64,000 nucleotides of DNA from an uncultured Gammaproteobacteria bacterium (GTDB lineage: Bacteria; Pseudomonadota; Gammaproteobacteria; DRLM01). Where the stretch lies: NCBI GenBank assembly GCA_947259075.1, contig CAMYKQ010000035.1:1-64000 (forward strand), in the 5' to 3' direction. Of the stretch, positions 16,811 through 27,394 are shown piece by piece. Below the pieces are notes generated by a model, which worked only from the letters and a program-made list of their open reading frames with translations, was not told the origin of the DNA and made no database searches. How positions within the stretch are numbered: position 1 is the first letter of the stretch; each line of letters opens with the position of its first letter. A program made the translations under genes and the position numbers.

Positions 16811-17296
16811 CTAGCCGCAACACTTCTTATATTTTTTGCCACTGCCGCAAGGGCAGGGGTCGTTACGGCCGACTTTAGGCGCATCGTTACGCACGGTGCC
16901 CGGGGTAACGATTTTTCCGTTGGTGTAATACCAAATGCCCTTGGCGCGTTTGAAATGACCCAGCTCATGGTGGGCGTGGGTATTGCCTCTTTGGCGATAG
17001 GTGGCGATGAAGTCGACGGTGCCTGCTTCATCGTTTTCGCCGCCGCCGCTGGTGTTGAGAATCTCCAGCTTTAACCACTCTGATTCGTCGGCCCATTTTT
17101 TGGTGGCGGCCGGGTCGCTGTCGTGACGGTAATCCGGGTGCAGGCTTTGTTCCAGATAGCCGCTCTCTCTCATCGCGAAAGCGCTGTAGCGGGAGCGCAT
17201 CAGGGCTTCGGCGCTGGCGGCGGCTTGAGTGCCGCTGATGATGGGGCCGCAGCAGGCATCATATTCTTTGCCGGACTGGCAGGGGCACGGATTCAC
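16811..17296 (-). CDS. YchJ family SEC-C metal-binding protein
   Basis: 161 residues from GTG at 17296. AAAGGAA lies 5 bases upstream of it, and the protein then begins directly with the N-terminal zinc motif, as E. coli YchJ does. [13 protein letters not shown] at the start and the C-terminal SEC-C motif [17 protein letters not shown] can both bind zinc. The middle has [21 protein letters not shown] and a nuclear-transport-factor-2-like core ([30 protein letters not shown]), as in the YchJ family. The function of YchJ proteins is not established. Cytoplasmic. Confidence 0.92.
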   Translation of the reverse strand: MNPCPCQSGKEYDACCGPIISGTQAAASAEALMRSRYSAFAMRESGYLEQSLHPDYRHDSDPAATKKWADESEWLKLEILNTSGGGENDEAGTVDFIATYRQRGNTHAHHELGHFKRAKGIWYYTNGKIVTPGTVRNDAPKVGRNDPCPCGSGKKYKKCCG

Positions 17297-17549
17297 GGTA
17301 TTCCTTTGCTCAATTTCGATGAGGGTAAAACATAGCATGTTGCAGGGCGGTGGTGGTATCCGCGGTAAAGGATTGAGAACCAAGATGGGGTCATGGCGAT
17401 AAGGCGCGCCACAATCACCGTACCAATCCGAGGCAGATATAGGCTGTGGTTTTGCGCAACAGAGTATACTTCACAAACGCGCGTGCTGATATTCCGGACG
17501 GGTTCTCAGCGCTGGTGGTAAATATTGATATTGATTTGGAGAGTTGAAT

Positions 17550-18044
17550 ATGCATATCGAGAAGAACAAGGTGGTGACGTTTCATTATCGTTTGAGCGAG
17601 CCTGGCCAAGCGGTTTTCGAAGACTCTCACGCGGGGCCGCCGGCGGTGTATTTGCATGGCCAGCACAATATGCTCGCGGGTTTGGAAGAGGCCTTGGCGG
17701 GAAAGCAAGCGGGCGACGTTTTTACGGTGACCTTGCCGCCGGAAAAGGCCTATGGCGTGCGGCGGGAAGATTCCATGCAACGTGTGTCGCTTAAGCATGT
17801 CGTCAATCCGGGGAATAAAAAACGTGTTTATAAACCTGGTATGGCGGTGCAGGTGAATACGTCGCAAGGTCCACGAGATGTAACGGTGGTCAAACCGGGG
17901 CTGAAGACCTTAGATGTGGATACCAATCATCCTTTGGCGGGACGCACTCTGTGTTTCGAGGTTGAAGTGATTGCCGTGCGCGATGCCAGCGCCGAAGAGA
18001 TCGCCCACGGCCATGCTCATGGCGTGGGTGGGCACCAGCATTGA
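17550..18044 (+). CDS. slyD: FKBP-type peptidyl-prolyl isomerase, SlyD-like
   Basis: 164 residues from ATG at 17550, 6 bases after GGAGAG. SlyD is a cytoplasmic prolyl isomerase/chaperone and metal (nickel) carrier. The split FKBP domain is clear: VVTFHYRLSEPGQAVFEDS, YLHGQHNMLAGLEEALAGK and DVFTVTLPPEKAYGVR. The insert-in-flap domain covers about residues 75-125, followed by NHPLAGRTLCFEVEVIAVRDA. The C-terminus is a short His-rich tail (HGHAHGVGGHQH), shorter than in E. coli SlyD. A TATACT hexamer at 17465-17470 could be the -10 box. Confidence 0.93.
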   Translation: MHIEKNKVVTFHYRLSEPGQAVFEDSHAGPPAVYLHGQHNMLAGLEEALAGKQAGDVFTVTLPPEKAYGVRREDSMQRVSLKHVVNPGNKKRVYKPGMAVQVNTSQGPRDVTVVKPGLKTLDVDTNHPLAGRTLCFEVEVIAVRDASAEEIAHGHAHGVGGHQH

Positions 18045-18215
18045 GTAAAAGGCCGGACAAGCAAGGCACCGCTCCGTCCCAGTGTTGCTCGATGCTGCGC
18101 GCGCCGAGGTTCGCATGCGTTTGCCGCGCCCTTGTTTGGCGTTAAAGCGTGAATGAGGGCGGGCCGACACACTTTTAACTTCCGCTAAACGCTGTATTGC
18201 TGTGGCTGGCTTAAG

Positions 18216-18716
18216 ATGAAACCAGTAATTAAATTCATGGTTGTTGTTGCCGCTGTTGCGGTGGCCGCGCCTTTTTTTATCACGGACAAAAATGGCAAAC
18301 CGCTGATGTCCTTGGACGGCGTGCGCGCGCCGGAGGTGGTTTTGCCCTCCGCGCTCAATGAGGCCGTCTCCACTCTGCGTCCGGCGGCGGGTGAAGCTGC
18401 CGGGACCGTGCAAGTGTTCAAATGGCAGGATGAAACGGGCGTGTGGCATTTTTCCGATACCCGCGAAGAAGGACAAGCCGTTACCGCCGTCACCGTGAAT
18501 CCCAACGCCAATCTCTTACATTTTGAAACGCCCCGGCGCCTTGAAGCGCGCGCCGTGCCGCCCGCGGAAGAGGGCGCGAACGCGGGAGCGGATGGCATCC
18601 CGCTACCCCTGTCCGCCCCGGTGGCAAGCGTGCCAAAGCTGATCGGTGACGCGAAAAACATCGATCGACTGCAAATCGAGCGGCTGCAGCGTCAGGAAAA
18701 AATCGTGCAAGACTAG
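18216..18716 (+). CDS. DUF4124-domain protein
   Basis: 166 residues. The N-terminal hydrophobic segment (FMVVVAAVAVAAPFFI) is a signal anchor or signal peptide. Around residues 65-85 VFKWQDETGVWHFSDTRE is the DUF4124 signature, a short beta-hairpin motif found in envelope proteins of proteobacteria. The C-terminal 60 residues are Pro/Ala-rich and then helical. Function unknown; predicted periplasmic. Single gene. Confidence 0.85.
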   Translation: MKPVIKFMVVVAAVAVAAPFFITDKNGKPLMSLDGVRAPEVVLPSALNEAVSTLRPAAGEAAGTVQVFKWQDETGVWHFSDTREEGQAVTAVTVNPNANLLHFETPRRLEARAVPPAEEGANAGADGIPLPLSAPVASVPKLIGDAKNIDRLQIERLQRQEKIVQD

Positions 18717-18787
18717 CAGCGGATACGAGGCTGAAGCCGGCCATATTGAAAATCGTGGATGGAAACCCAGGCGTCTGGGATAGCGAA

Positions 18788-19195
18788 TCAACGCTCGTTT
18801 GGTGGAGCTTGGCAGATATTGAAAATGAGGGCCGAGAGTTCGCGGTTCATTTGTTCTTCGTCGCCCAGGTTCAGTTCCATCAAGCGGCGCAGATGGGTGA
18901 TGCTCTCAAGGTCGATGTGAATACAGCAGAAGCCGATATGTTTGTCGCGGATATGCGCGGTGACTACATCCATGGTGATGGTGATCTTGCCGTCGCCCAG
19001 GCTGATTTCCAGCTGGTAAGGGTCGCCGATCTTGCCGGTCCACAGTTCGGGCTGGTCGATCAAGGCGCCCTTGAGGGAGACATCGACCAAATTGCACAGC
19101 CAGCGGCTTTGTTCACCGACAAGGGTGACATTGCCATTGAATGGGATGCGGGAGAATACCCGCCGTTCATTAGATGACAATTCGTCCTGTTCCAT
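18788..19195 (-). CDS. PilZ c-di-GMP receptor, PA4608/MapZ-like
   Basis: 135 residues from ATG at 19195 (AGGG upstream). The PilZ c-di-GMP motifs are complete: RRVFSRIPF near residues 11-19 (RxxxR) and DVSLKGA near 38-44 (D/NxSxxG). The C-terminal HIDLESITHLRRLMELNLGD segment matches the P. aeruginosa PA4608 (MapZ) family as I recall it. That protein binds c-di-GMP and controls a chemotaxis methyltransferase. Whether the same partner applies here is unknown, since no chemotaxis genes are in the window. Cytoplasmic. Confidence 0.9.
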   Translation of the reverse strand: MEQDELSSNERRVFSRIPFNGNVTLVGEQSRWLCNLVDVSLKGALIDQPELWTGKIGDPYQLEISLGDGKITITMDVVTAHIRDKHIGFCCIHIDLESITHLRRLMELNLGDEEQMNRELSALIFNICQAPPNER

Positions 19196-19310
19196 AGCTA
19201 CCCTATTATGCCGAATGAGAATCGCAGGCCAATACCCGGGTCTTCCAGTGTTGTCGGACATGGATCAAAAAGCATTAGGCCCCTAAGATTAGCCGGTCTG
19301 GCGGCCGGCG

Positions 19311-20468
<1,158 letters not shown>

Positions 20469-20498
20469 CTAATGATTTGTCTGGTTATCGACCCGGGC

Positions 20499-20861
20499 CT
20501 AGCCGTGCCCGGCGGGTGCAAACAGCGCGGCATAATCGGCTTCATTGAAACCGACACGCACGCCGCCCTCGTATTCGAGCACGGGCCGTTTGATGAGGGT
20601 CGGGTGGCACAGCATCAAGCTCGAGGCGCCAGCGGCATCGGTGACGCTCTCACGTTCGGCCGCGGACAGGCCGCGCCAGCGGGTGCCGCGGCGGTTGAGC
20701 AGGCTTTCCCAGTCACTGTGTTTGAGCCAATGCGCCAGGCGTTTCTCCTCAAGCCCGTCGGCGCGGACGTCGTGAAAGCGGTAGGCGATGCCATGCGCGT
20801 CCAGCCAGCGGCGCGCCTTTTTAACCGTGTCGCAGTTTTTGATGCCGTAGAGCACGACCAT
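20499..20861 (-). CDS. ArsC/Spx-family protein, YffB-like
   Basis: 120 residues. The thioredoxin-fold start VVLYGIKNCDTVKKARRWLD carries a single redox-type Cys (GIKNC) where arsenate reductase has its catalytic Cys. IAYRFHDVRADGL and the conserved LIKRPVLEYEGGVRVGF (C-terminal RP motif) place it in the YffB/Spx group of the ArsC superfamily. The role of the YffB subgroup is not established. Its start overlaps the dapD stop by one base (TGATG), and it lies between dapD and dapE, an arrangement that recurs in proteobacteria. Confidence 0.92.
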   Translation of the reverse strand: MVVLYGIKNCDTVKKARRWLDAHGIAYRFHDVRADGLEEKRLAHWLKHSDWESLLNRRGTRWRGLSAAERESVTDAAGASSLMLCHPTLIKRPVLEYEGGVRVGFNEADYAALFAPAGHG

Positions 20862-21682
20862 CAGATATTGCGCAGCAATTCGTTGATGCCCACCTTGCCC
20901 AAGGTTTTGGCATCGACCTGTTTGACGATCACCGCGCAATAGAGGCTGTATTTGCCGTCTTTCGAGGGCAGATTGCCGGACACCACCACCGAACCGGCGG
21001 GGATGCGGCCGTAGCTGATCTCGCCGGTCTCGCGATTGTAGATGCGGGTGCTCTGCCCGATGTACACCCCCATGGAAATCACCGAACCCTCTTCGACGAT
21101 CACGCCCTCGACCACCTCGGAGCGCGCACCGATGAAACAATTGTCTTCGATGATGGTGGGACCGGCTTGCAGCGGTTCGAGCACGCCGCCGATGCCGACG
21201 CCGCCGGAGAGATGCACGTTTTTACCGATCTGGGCGCAGGAGCCGACGGTGGCCCAGGTGTCGACCATGGTGCCGCTGTCGACATAGGCGCCGATGTTCA
21301 CGTACGAGGGCATCAACACCACGTTGGGGGCGATATAAGCGCCCTTGCGCACCGCCGCCGGCGGCACCACCCGCACCCCGGCCTCGCGGAAGTCGCGGCT
21401 ATTGTAGTCGGCGTACTTCATCGGCACTTTGTCGTAATAATGGGTGTCGCCGCCGCGGATGACTTCATTGTCGTTGAGGCGGAAGGACAGCAGCACGGCC
21501 TTTTTCAGCCATTGATTGACCACCCACTCGCCGCCCTTTTTCTCGGCGACGCGGACCTGGCCGCCGTCGAGCAGGGCCAGCACCTCGTTCACCGCCTCGC
21601 GCAGCGCGGGCTCGGCGTTGCGCGGCGTGATATCGGCGCGGCGTTCAAAGGCGGTTTCGATCAGGTTTTTGTGTGCGTCCAT
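20861..21682 (-). CDS. dapD: Tetrahydrodipicolinate N-succinyltransferase
   Basis: 273 residues from ATG at 21682 with GGAG upstream. DapD transfers succinyl from succinyl-CoA to tetrahydrodipicolinate, committing the succinylase branch of lysine synthesis. The N-terminal helical domain is followed by a left-handed beta-helix of hexapeptide repeats ([20 protein letters not shown] and onward), with [19 protein letters not shown] and [18 protein letters not shown] typical of DapD. Length is standard. It lies in the middle of the dap cluster and is translationally coupled to the ArsC/Spx-like gene. Confidence 0.97.
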   Translation of the reverse strand: MDAHKNLIETAFERRADITPRNAEPALREAVNEVLALLDGGQVRVAEKKGGEWVVNQWLKKAVLLSFRLNDNEVIRGGDTHYYDKVPMKYADYNSRDFREAGVRVVPPAAVRKGAYIAPNVVLMPSYVNIGAYVDSGTMVDTWATVGSCAQIGKNVHLSGGVGIGGVLEPLQAGPTIIEDNCFIGARSEVVEGVIVEEGSVISMGVYIGQSTRIYNRETGEISYGRIPAGSVVVSGNLPSKDGKYSLYCAVIVKQVDAKTLGKVGINELLRNI

Positions 21683-21765
21683 CGTCAACTCCACTGTATT
21701 GCAGGCGGCCACGGCGCCGCCGAAAGCCGAGCATTATAACGGATCGTGCGCGCCGTGACCGCGTT

Positions 21766-22962
21766 TCAGAGGGAGCCGAGAAATTCGCGGATGCGGCCGG
21801 CGGCTTCCACGCAGTCGGCCAAGGGCGGCACCAGGGCCATGCGCACGCGGTTCTGGCCGGGGTTGCCGCCGTGGGCGTCGCGGGATAAATAACTGCCGGG
21901 CAGCACCGTGAGGTGTTGCGAGGCGAAGAGCCGCCGCGCGAAATCCGTGTCGGCGATGGGGGTGCGCGGCCACAGATAAAAACCGGCATCGGGGGCGGCG
22001 ACGTCGAGCAGCGGTTGCAGTATCTCGAGCACGGCCTTGAATTTTTGCCGGTAGAGTTCGCGATTGGCGCGCACGTGCGCCTCGTCGTTCCACGCCGCGA
22101 TGCTGGCCGCCTGCACCGGCAGGGGCAGGGCGCAGCCGTGATAGGTGCGGTAGCGTAAATACTGTTTGAGAATGTCCGCGTCGCCCGCGACGAAGCCTGA
22201 TCGCAGGCCGGGCAGGTTGGAGCGTTTGGAGAGGCTGTGAAACACCACGCAGCGGCGAAAGTCGTCGCGGCCGAGCTGGCGGCAGACTTCGAGCAGGCCC
22301 AGCGGCGGGCGCTGTTCGTCGGGATAGATTTCGGAATAACACTCGTCGGCGGCGATGATGAAATCGTGGCGGTCGGCGAGTTCGATGAGTTGCCGCATCG
22401 CCTCGGCGCCGATCACCGCGCCGCTGGGATTGCCCGGCGAGCAGATATAAATGAGCTGGCAGCGCCGCCACACCGGCTCGGGCACGGCGTCGAAATCGGG
22501 GACGAAGCCGGTATCGGCGCCGGTGTTGTGAAACCAGGGTTCGGCCCCGGCCAGCAGCGCCGCGCCTTCATAAATTTGATAGAAGGGATTGGGCATGACC
22601 ACCAGCGGATTCCTGCCGCGGTCGATAACGGCCTGCGCGAAGGAGAACAGGGCCTCGCGGGTGCCGCTGACGGGAATCACATGACGCTCGGGATCGATCA
22701 TGCCCGTGTTCAAAATGAAGCGCCGCGTCAGCCACGCGGCGATGGCCTCGCGCAGGGCGAGTGTGCCCTTGCTGAGCGGATAATGTGACAGCCCTTGCAC
22801 CGCGGCGATGAGCGCTTCGACGGCCAGGGCGGGCGCCTCGTGCTGGGGTTCGCCCAGGGACAGCGCGATGCCGCGTTTCTCCGCGGGCGGCGTGATGCCC
22901 GCCTTGAGCGCCGCGAGTTTTTCGAAGGGATAGGCTTGCAGTTTGAGTAGATCGGGATTCAT
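21766..22962 (-). CDS. dapC: N-succinyldiaminopimelate aminotransferase
   Basis: 398 residues. This class I/II PLP aminotransferase converts N-succinyl-2-amino-6-ketopimelate to N-succinyl-diaminopimelate. Signatures are LSLGEPQHEAP, YPLSKGTLALREAIAAW and YICSPGNPSGAV. These are followed by ADECYSEIYPDEQRP with the PLP-binding Asp, the Schiff-base Lys in SLSKRSNLPGLRSGFVAG, and GSYLSRD near the end. The DapC assignment rests on these features together with position directly upstream of dapD. First gene of the cluster, 83 bases before dapD. Confidence 0.94.
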   Translation of the reverse strand: MNPDLLKLQAYPFEKLAALKAGITPPAEKRGIALSLGEPQHEAPALAVEALIAAVQGLSHYPLSKGTLALREAIAAWLTRRFILNTGMIDPERHVIPVSGTREALFSFAQAVIDRGRNPLVVMPNPFYQIYEGAALLAGAEPWFHNTGADTGFVPDFDAVPEPVWRRCQLIYICSPGNPSGAVIGAEAMRQLIELADRHDFIIAADECYSEIYPDEQRPPLGLLEVCRQLGRDDFRRCVVFHSLSKRSNLPGLRSGFVAGDADILKQYLRYRTYHGCALPLPVQAASIAAWNDEAHVRANRELYRQKFKAVLEILQPLLDVAAPDAGFYLWPRTPIADTDFARRLFASQHLTVLPGSYLSRDAHGGNPGQNRVRMALVPPLADCVEAAGRIREFLGSL

Positions 22963-23138
22963 GGTTGTGCCACTTCAGTGTGTTTTAATTCAGCGGGTCC
23001 GGCGGCGGTCCGATATCATAACCGGCAAGTTTGATTCATCTGTTTTAAGCGCGCGGTGCTGGCGGCGCGCATTAACGTTACATTTTCGGCATACGGCGTC
23101 ATGAGGACGCGAGCCCGCACAGTATAGGACATCCATTG

Positions 23139-24035
23139 ATGCCGACCAACACAAGATCCGATGTGCTCCCCGTGTTCGCCCTGCTGGTGAGCGCCACGTT
23201 TTGGGGGGTGGTGTGGTGGCCGTTGCGTTGGCTGGAGCAACAGGGTGTGCCGGGTTTGTGGGCTACTTTTGTCTTGTTCGGTTCCGCCTGTGTCTTGAGC
23301 CTGCCGTGGTTGTGGCGCTCGCGCGGCTATTGGCTGCGGCGGCCCGGTTTGCTGCTTGCGCTCGCCGTGGCCAGCGGCTGGTGCAACACCGCCTTCATTC
23401 TCGCCATCGTCGAAGGCCATGTGGTGCGGGTGCTGTTGTTGTTTTATCTCTCGCCGGTATGGGCGGTGTTGCTGGCGCGGTTTTTATTGCGCGAACATCT
23501 GCCACCCATGGCTTGGGCGACCCTGCTGCTGGCGCTGGGTGGCGCGCTGGTGATTCTGTGGGACCCGCAGCTCGGCATGCCTTGGCCGCAGGGCCGCGCC
23601 GATGTCTTGGCCTTGTCATCGGGCGTGGGTTTCGGTCTGGCCAATGTGCTCATCCGCCGGGCCGAGGATGTGCCGCTCATGCTCAAGATGGTGGTGCCGT
23701 GGCTGGGTGTGACGGTGTTGGCGGGGAGCTTGGCCTTGGCGGGTGTGGGTGGCGTGGCCCTGTGGCATGGCGCGGCCCTGCCGGTGGCCATGTTGCTGGG
23801 CGTCTTCGGCGTGGGTTTAGCCAGTCTCTGCTTGGTTTACGGCGTGAGCCACTTGCCGGTGCACCGTTCGGCGGTGATTTTGCTGTTCGAAGTGTTCGCG
23901 GGCGCGGTATCGTCGCAATGGCTGGCGGGGGAGGTGTTGGGCGTGCGTGAGTGGGCGGGCGGCGCTTTGATTCTCGCCGCGGCCTGGATCGCCTCCCGTG
24001 AAGGGGCGGGCCGGCCGGGTGAGGCGCGGGGCTGA
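23139..24035 (+). CDS. EamA-family (DMT) transporter
   Basis: 298 residues from ATG at 23139 (AGGA upstream). Ten hydrophobic segments form two EamA repeats of five. The N-terminal repeat carries FWGVVWWPLRWLEQQG, and RVLLLFYLSPVWAVLLARF and GVGFGLANVLIRRAED follow. The second repeat carries GVGLASLCLVYGVSHLPVHR and VLGVREWAGGALILAAAW. This is an inner-membrane transporter of the drug/metabolite superfamily; its substrate cannot be read from sequence. Divergent from dapC, with 176 bp between. Confidence 0.92.
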   Translation: MPTNTRSDVLPVFALLVSATFWGVVWWPLRWLEQQGVPGLWATFVLFGSACVLSLPWLWRSRGYWLRRPGLLLALAVASGWCNTAFILAIVEGHVVRVLLLFYLSPVWAVLLARFLLREHLPPMAWATLLLALGGALVILWDPQLGMPWPQGRADVLALSSGVGFGLANVLIRRAEDVPLMLKMVVPWLGVTVLAGSLALAGVGGVALWHGAALPVAMLLGVFGVGLASLCLVYGVSHLPVHRSAVILLFEVFAGAVSSQWLAGEVLGVREWAGGALILAAAWIASREGAGRPGEARG

Positions 24036-24286
24036 ACTTGCGCGGCGGCGGGCGGTCCCATGTTCGGCACGCTCGATTAGGCGAGGCGTCAAGCCCGTGA
24101 AGATGCGGACCGATTAGTATGGAGGGCGATGGTTCAGCAGCGTGGATTTCACTACCTTTTGTTTAATGGGGGAATAATCCAGCCCGTTTTGCCAATGCCC
24201 ACTCCCTAGCCTGGATTTTCGAGCCGCTCGCCGGTAAGCTGCACACAGTTCACCATCAATGCATGAGCACAGGAGGTTTTGACAAC

Positions 24287-24979
24287 ATGAATCCGTATCA
24301 GCAATCCGTAGCTACAACGCGCGGCGCTACCCAGCAGTTCGCCACCAACAAGGTGTTGCGTAACACCTACGCGCTGCTCGCCATGACGTTATTGTTCAGC
24401 GCGGCCGCGGCGGGTGTGTCCATGGCCATGAACGTTTCGCCCGGCATCAGCCTGCTGTGCTCCGTGGCCGCCTTGGTCTTGTTGTGGTTCGTGGTCCCGC
24501 GCACCGCCAACTCGGCGGCGGGTCTGGGCGTGGTGTTCGCCATCACCGGCCTGCTGGGTTTCGGTCTCGGACCTATCCTCAATCACTATCTCGGCATGGC
24601 CAACGGCCCGCAGGTGGTGATGATGGCGATGGGCGGCACCGCGGCGATCTTCCTCGGTCTCTCCGCTTACGTGCTTACTACGCGTAAGGATTTCAGTTTC
24701 CTCGGCGGCTTTCTCTTCGCCGGCATCATGGTCGCTTTCCTCGGCGCCATCGCGGTATTGGGCTTCTCCTTCTTCGGCGTGGCGCTGCCTGGCGTGGCCT
24801 TGGCGATTTCCGCCATGTTCGTGCTGCTGATGTCCGGTCTGATCCTGTTCGAGACCAGCCGCATCATCAACGGCGGCGAGACCAACTACATCCTTGCCAC
24901 CGTGTCGTTGTACGTCGCGATCTATAATCTATTCACCAGCCTGCTGCACCTGCTGGGTGCTTTTGGCGGTGATGATTAA
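24287..24979 (+). CDS. BAX inhibitor-1/YccA family membrane protein
   Basis: 230 residues. The start at 24287 is preferred to 24263 because AGGAGG (24271-24276) lies 10 bases before it and inside the longer frame. Seven membrane segments follow a short cytoplasmic N-terminus. LRNTYALLAMTLLFSAAAAG at the start, FLGLSAYVLTTRKDFSFLG in the middle and LFETSRIINGGETNYILATV near the end (with the conserved acidic residues of the last helices) are typical of YccA. E. coli YccA is an inner-membrane substrate and modulator of FtsH. Single gene ending at a strong terminator. Confidence 0.95.
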   Translation: MNPYQQSVATTRGATQQFATNKVLRNTYALLAMTLLFSAAAAGVSMAMNVSPGISLLCSVAALVLLWFVVPRTANSAAGLGVVFAITGLLGFGLGPILNHYLGMANGPQVVMMAMGGTAAIFLGLSAYVLTTRKDFSFLGGFLFAGIMVAFLGAIAVLGFSFFGVALPGVALAISAMFVLLMSGLILFETSRIINGGETNYILATVSLYVAIYNLFTSLLHLLGAFGGDD

Positions 24980-25016
24980 GTTTCGCGCCACCTATAATGT
25001 CAACGAGCTCAAAGTG

Positions 25017-25044
25017 AAAGGCCGGGTAACCCCGGCCTTTTTTT
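25017..25044 (+). terminator. Rho-independent terminator
   Basis: AAAGGCCGGG (25017-25026) and CCCGGCCTTT (25031-25040) form a perfect 10-bp stem with a TAAC loop, followed by TTTT. It lies 37 bases after the YccA-type gene. Confidence 0.93.
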
Positions 25045-25238
25045 ATGAGCATGGAACAGGCCGGGTCAAACCGCCCTCGTCACAAAGATAGCCGCCACCG
25101 TATTTTCAGTGTTGACGCATGACGGCGGTATAAAGAAAGTCAGCGCCCTTTTCCTTTCGTTAATTGTTGCCTAGCCGCGTATGCACAGCGCAGCCTACTT
25201 AGCTCATCCAATCCACTCATCTCGATGCTCTACTATCC

Positions 25239-26543
25239 CTATAAAAATCCCGCCGCCAGTGTCGCGATACCGAGGAAGGTCATGAAACCGACGACGTCGG
25301 TGATGGTGGTGAGGACGATGGAGGAGGATTGCGCCGGGTCTTGGTCGAGCATGGTGAGGGTGATGGGGATGACGGCGCCCGCGAGTCCGGCGGCGACCAT
25401 GGAGATGACCATGGCGCTGCCGATGACGGCGGCGAGGCCGATGGAGCCGGACCAAAAATAGACGGCTACCGCCGTGGTGAGCGCGACCACCACGCCGTTG
25501 ATGAAGCCGGTGCTGGTTTCCTTGAAGCTGATGCGCCACCAATGGCGGGTGTTGATTTCACGCAGTGCCAAGCCGCGCATGGTGACCGCGAGCGCTTGCG
25601 CGCCGGTGTTGCCCGCTTGACCGGCGACGATGGGCAGCAGCACCGCCAGCGCGGTGAATTGCGCGATGGTGCTTTCGAATAGGCTCACCACCGCGGAGGC
25701 GAGAAACGCGGTGAGCAGGTTGATTTGCAGCCACGGCAGGCGTTTGCGTACTTTGAACCCAATGGGGGAGAGGGCGCGTTCATCGCGGCTCACGCCCACC
25801 ATGGTTTGAATGTCGGCGCTGGATTCGTCTTGCACGGCGCTGATGATGCCCTCGTAACGCACCACGCCAACGACGCGTTCTTCGGCGTCGAGCACGGGCA
25901 GTTCGGTGATTTTATGGGTTTCGAGTATCTCGGCGATTTCCTCGCGCGTGGTCATGACATCGGCCACGGTTTTCGCGGGGCGCGCCAATTGGCCCAGGGT
26001 GGTTTTGATGTGGGCGAGGGCCAGGTCCTGAATGTCGATCAGGCCGGCGAGGCGGCCGTCTTCGTCCGCCACCAATACGTTGCGGGTGGTGATGCCGCGA
26101 TAGCGGCGCAGGTATTTAAGCGTCTCCTGCGCGCTGTTGTGCGCGCGGAAGGTGGGTACTACGGGGTCCATGATGGCGCCGGCGGTGTCGGGCGGATAAT
26201 CCAGCAAACGCCGCAGTTCCTTGGCCAAGCCGGGTTCGATGTCCCGTAGATAGCCGGCGCGTTGTTCCGCATCGAGTGCGCGCAGATGCAATGCGGCGCG
26301 GCCGGGGTCGCCGCGGCTGAGGATTAAACCGGCGCGCGCCATCGGCAAGCGGCCGAACAAGGCATGGGCGATGTGAAAGGGCAGGCGGTTCCACACCGCG
26401 ATGAGTTGATTCGGTGTCATGGCCTCGATGAAGGCGGCGGCGCGGCGCTCGGAGAGTTCGCTCAGCCACTCCGCCACCTCGCCCGGATGGTGTTGCACGT
26501 AGTGGCGGTTGAGCGCTTCGGTGACGGTCGCGGTGTTGCTCAT
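25239..26543 (-). CDS. mgtE: Magnesium transporter MgtE
   Basis: 434 residues. Domains are a helical MgtE N-domain (about 1-125), a CBS pair (about 130-255: FRAHNSAQETLKYLRRYRG, LAGLIDIQDL, VADVMTTREEIAEIL, KITELPVLDAEERVVGVV) and a C-terminal pore domain with five membrane helices. The pore domain carries RLPWLQINLLTAFLASAVV, PIVAGQAGNTGAQALAVTMR and the selectivity region DQDPAQSSSIVLTTITDVVG. MgtE is a dimeric Mg2+ channel gated by Mg2+ binding to its cytoplasmic domains. It is downstream of a soluble paralogue (26567-27394) and a MscS-like channel on the same strand, with only 23 bases to the former. Confidence 0.96.
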   Translation of the reverse strand: MSNTATVTEALNRHYVQHHPGEVAEWLSELSERRAAAFIEAMTPNQLIAVWNRLPFHIAHALFGRLPMARAGLILSRGDPGRAALHLRALDAEQRAGYLRDIEPGLAKELRRLLDYPPDTAGAIMDPVVPTFRAHNSAQETLKYLRRYRGITTRNVLVADEDGRLAGLIDIQDLALAHIKTTLGQLARPAKTVADVMTTREEIAEILETHKITELPVLDAEERVVGVVRYEGIISAVQDESSADIQTMVGVSRDERALSPIGFKVRKRLPWLQINLLTAFLASAVVSLFESTIAQFTALAVLLPIVAGQAGNTGAQALAVTMRGLALREINTRHWWRISFKETSTGFINGVVVALTTAVAVYFWSGSIGLAAVIGSAMVISMVAAGLAGAVIPITLTMLDQDPAQSSSIVLTTITDVVGFMTFLGIATLAAGFL

Positions 26544-26566
26544 ATTCGTGCTCCCTTCGAGGCGGC

Positions 26567-27394
26567 TTATTTGCGGTTTTGATTGAAGCGTTCACCCAGC
26601 GCGGCCACCAGACTGGAGGAGGCGGTCCAATACACTTCCGCCAGCGCCATCACCGGCGCGAGCAGGTCGGGGCGCTGCAGTTCGCTGTGCTCGGCGAGGT
26701 ATTGGCGCAGCGCGCCGCGCTGCAGCAGGCCGAGTAATTTGTTGTCGATGTCGACCACGGGCGCGGCGATGCTGCGGTCCCACAGCGGGTGGTGAATGAT
26801 GGAGATCAGCGGCGTCTCCGCCGGCAAGGCCGAGTCAGCGCCATAAACCAGCGTGCCGACCCGCAGTTCGTCACGCTCGGTGAGCAGACGGTGCAGCGGC
26901 AGCGCACCGAGGAAGTAGTGATCGTGATCCACCACCGGCAGTTCGGTCACCGCGGTGGGCGCGAGTTGTTTGAATTCGCGCAGACTGTGTTTCACCGTCC
27001 ATTCGTTGAGCAGCGACAAGGGCGGGGTGGAGAGTAAACTGCCGACGCTGCCCGCCGGAAAACCAATGACGCGTGATAATTGCGTGGTGAGTTTCGCGGG
27101 TAATGCGGCGAACAGCGCTTCACGCTGCGTGGTTTCGAGAGGGCGGATCAGTCCGGCGGCTTCGGTGAGTTTGAGCTGGGAGAAAATGGCCGCGGCATGG
27201 CTTTGCTCCAACAGCGGAATGATGCGCGAGGCGCGTTCCGGCAGCATATATTGCAATAAGGCGGCGGCCCGCGCCGCGCTTAATTCCATGATGAAGGGCG
27301 CGACCGCATCGGCCGGCAAACGCATCAGCACCGCCGCGGCGTCCGTGGGGTGCTGTTCGCAGAACAGCAGGCTAAGTTCCGCGTCGTGATTCAT
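26567..27394 (-). CDS. Soluble MgtE-like protein: N-domain plus CBS, no pore
   Basis: 275 residues. The first half is a superhelical MgtE N-domain (DAAAVLMRLPADAVAPFIME, LLQYMLPERASRIIPLLEQ). The second half is CBS-like (VTELPVVDHDHYFLGALPLH, APVVDIDNKLLGLLQRGAL). No membrane segment is present, and the gene ends where MgtE would continue into its pore. It is not a frameshifted part of mgtE, since the neighbouring mgtE is complete. Its start lies inside the end of the upstream channel gene (23-base overlap) and its stop is 23 bases before mgtE, so the three genes form one operon. It may be a regulatory partner or Mg2+ sensor for MgtE, which is inference. Confidence 0.88.
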   Translation of the reverse strand: MNHDAELSLLFCEQHPTDAAAVLMRLPADAVAPFIMELSAARAAALLQYMLPERASRIIPLLEQSHAAAIFSQLKLTEAAGLIRPLETTQREALFAALPAKLTTQLSRVIGFPAGSVGSLLSTPPLSLLNEWTVKHSLREFKQLAPTAVTELPVVDHDHYFLGALPLHRLLTERDELRVGTLVYGADSALPAETPLISIIHHPLWDRSIAAPVVDIDNKLLGLLQRGALRQYLAEHSELQRPDLLAPVMALAEVYWTASSSLVAALGERFNQNRK

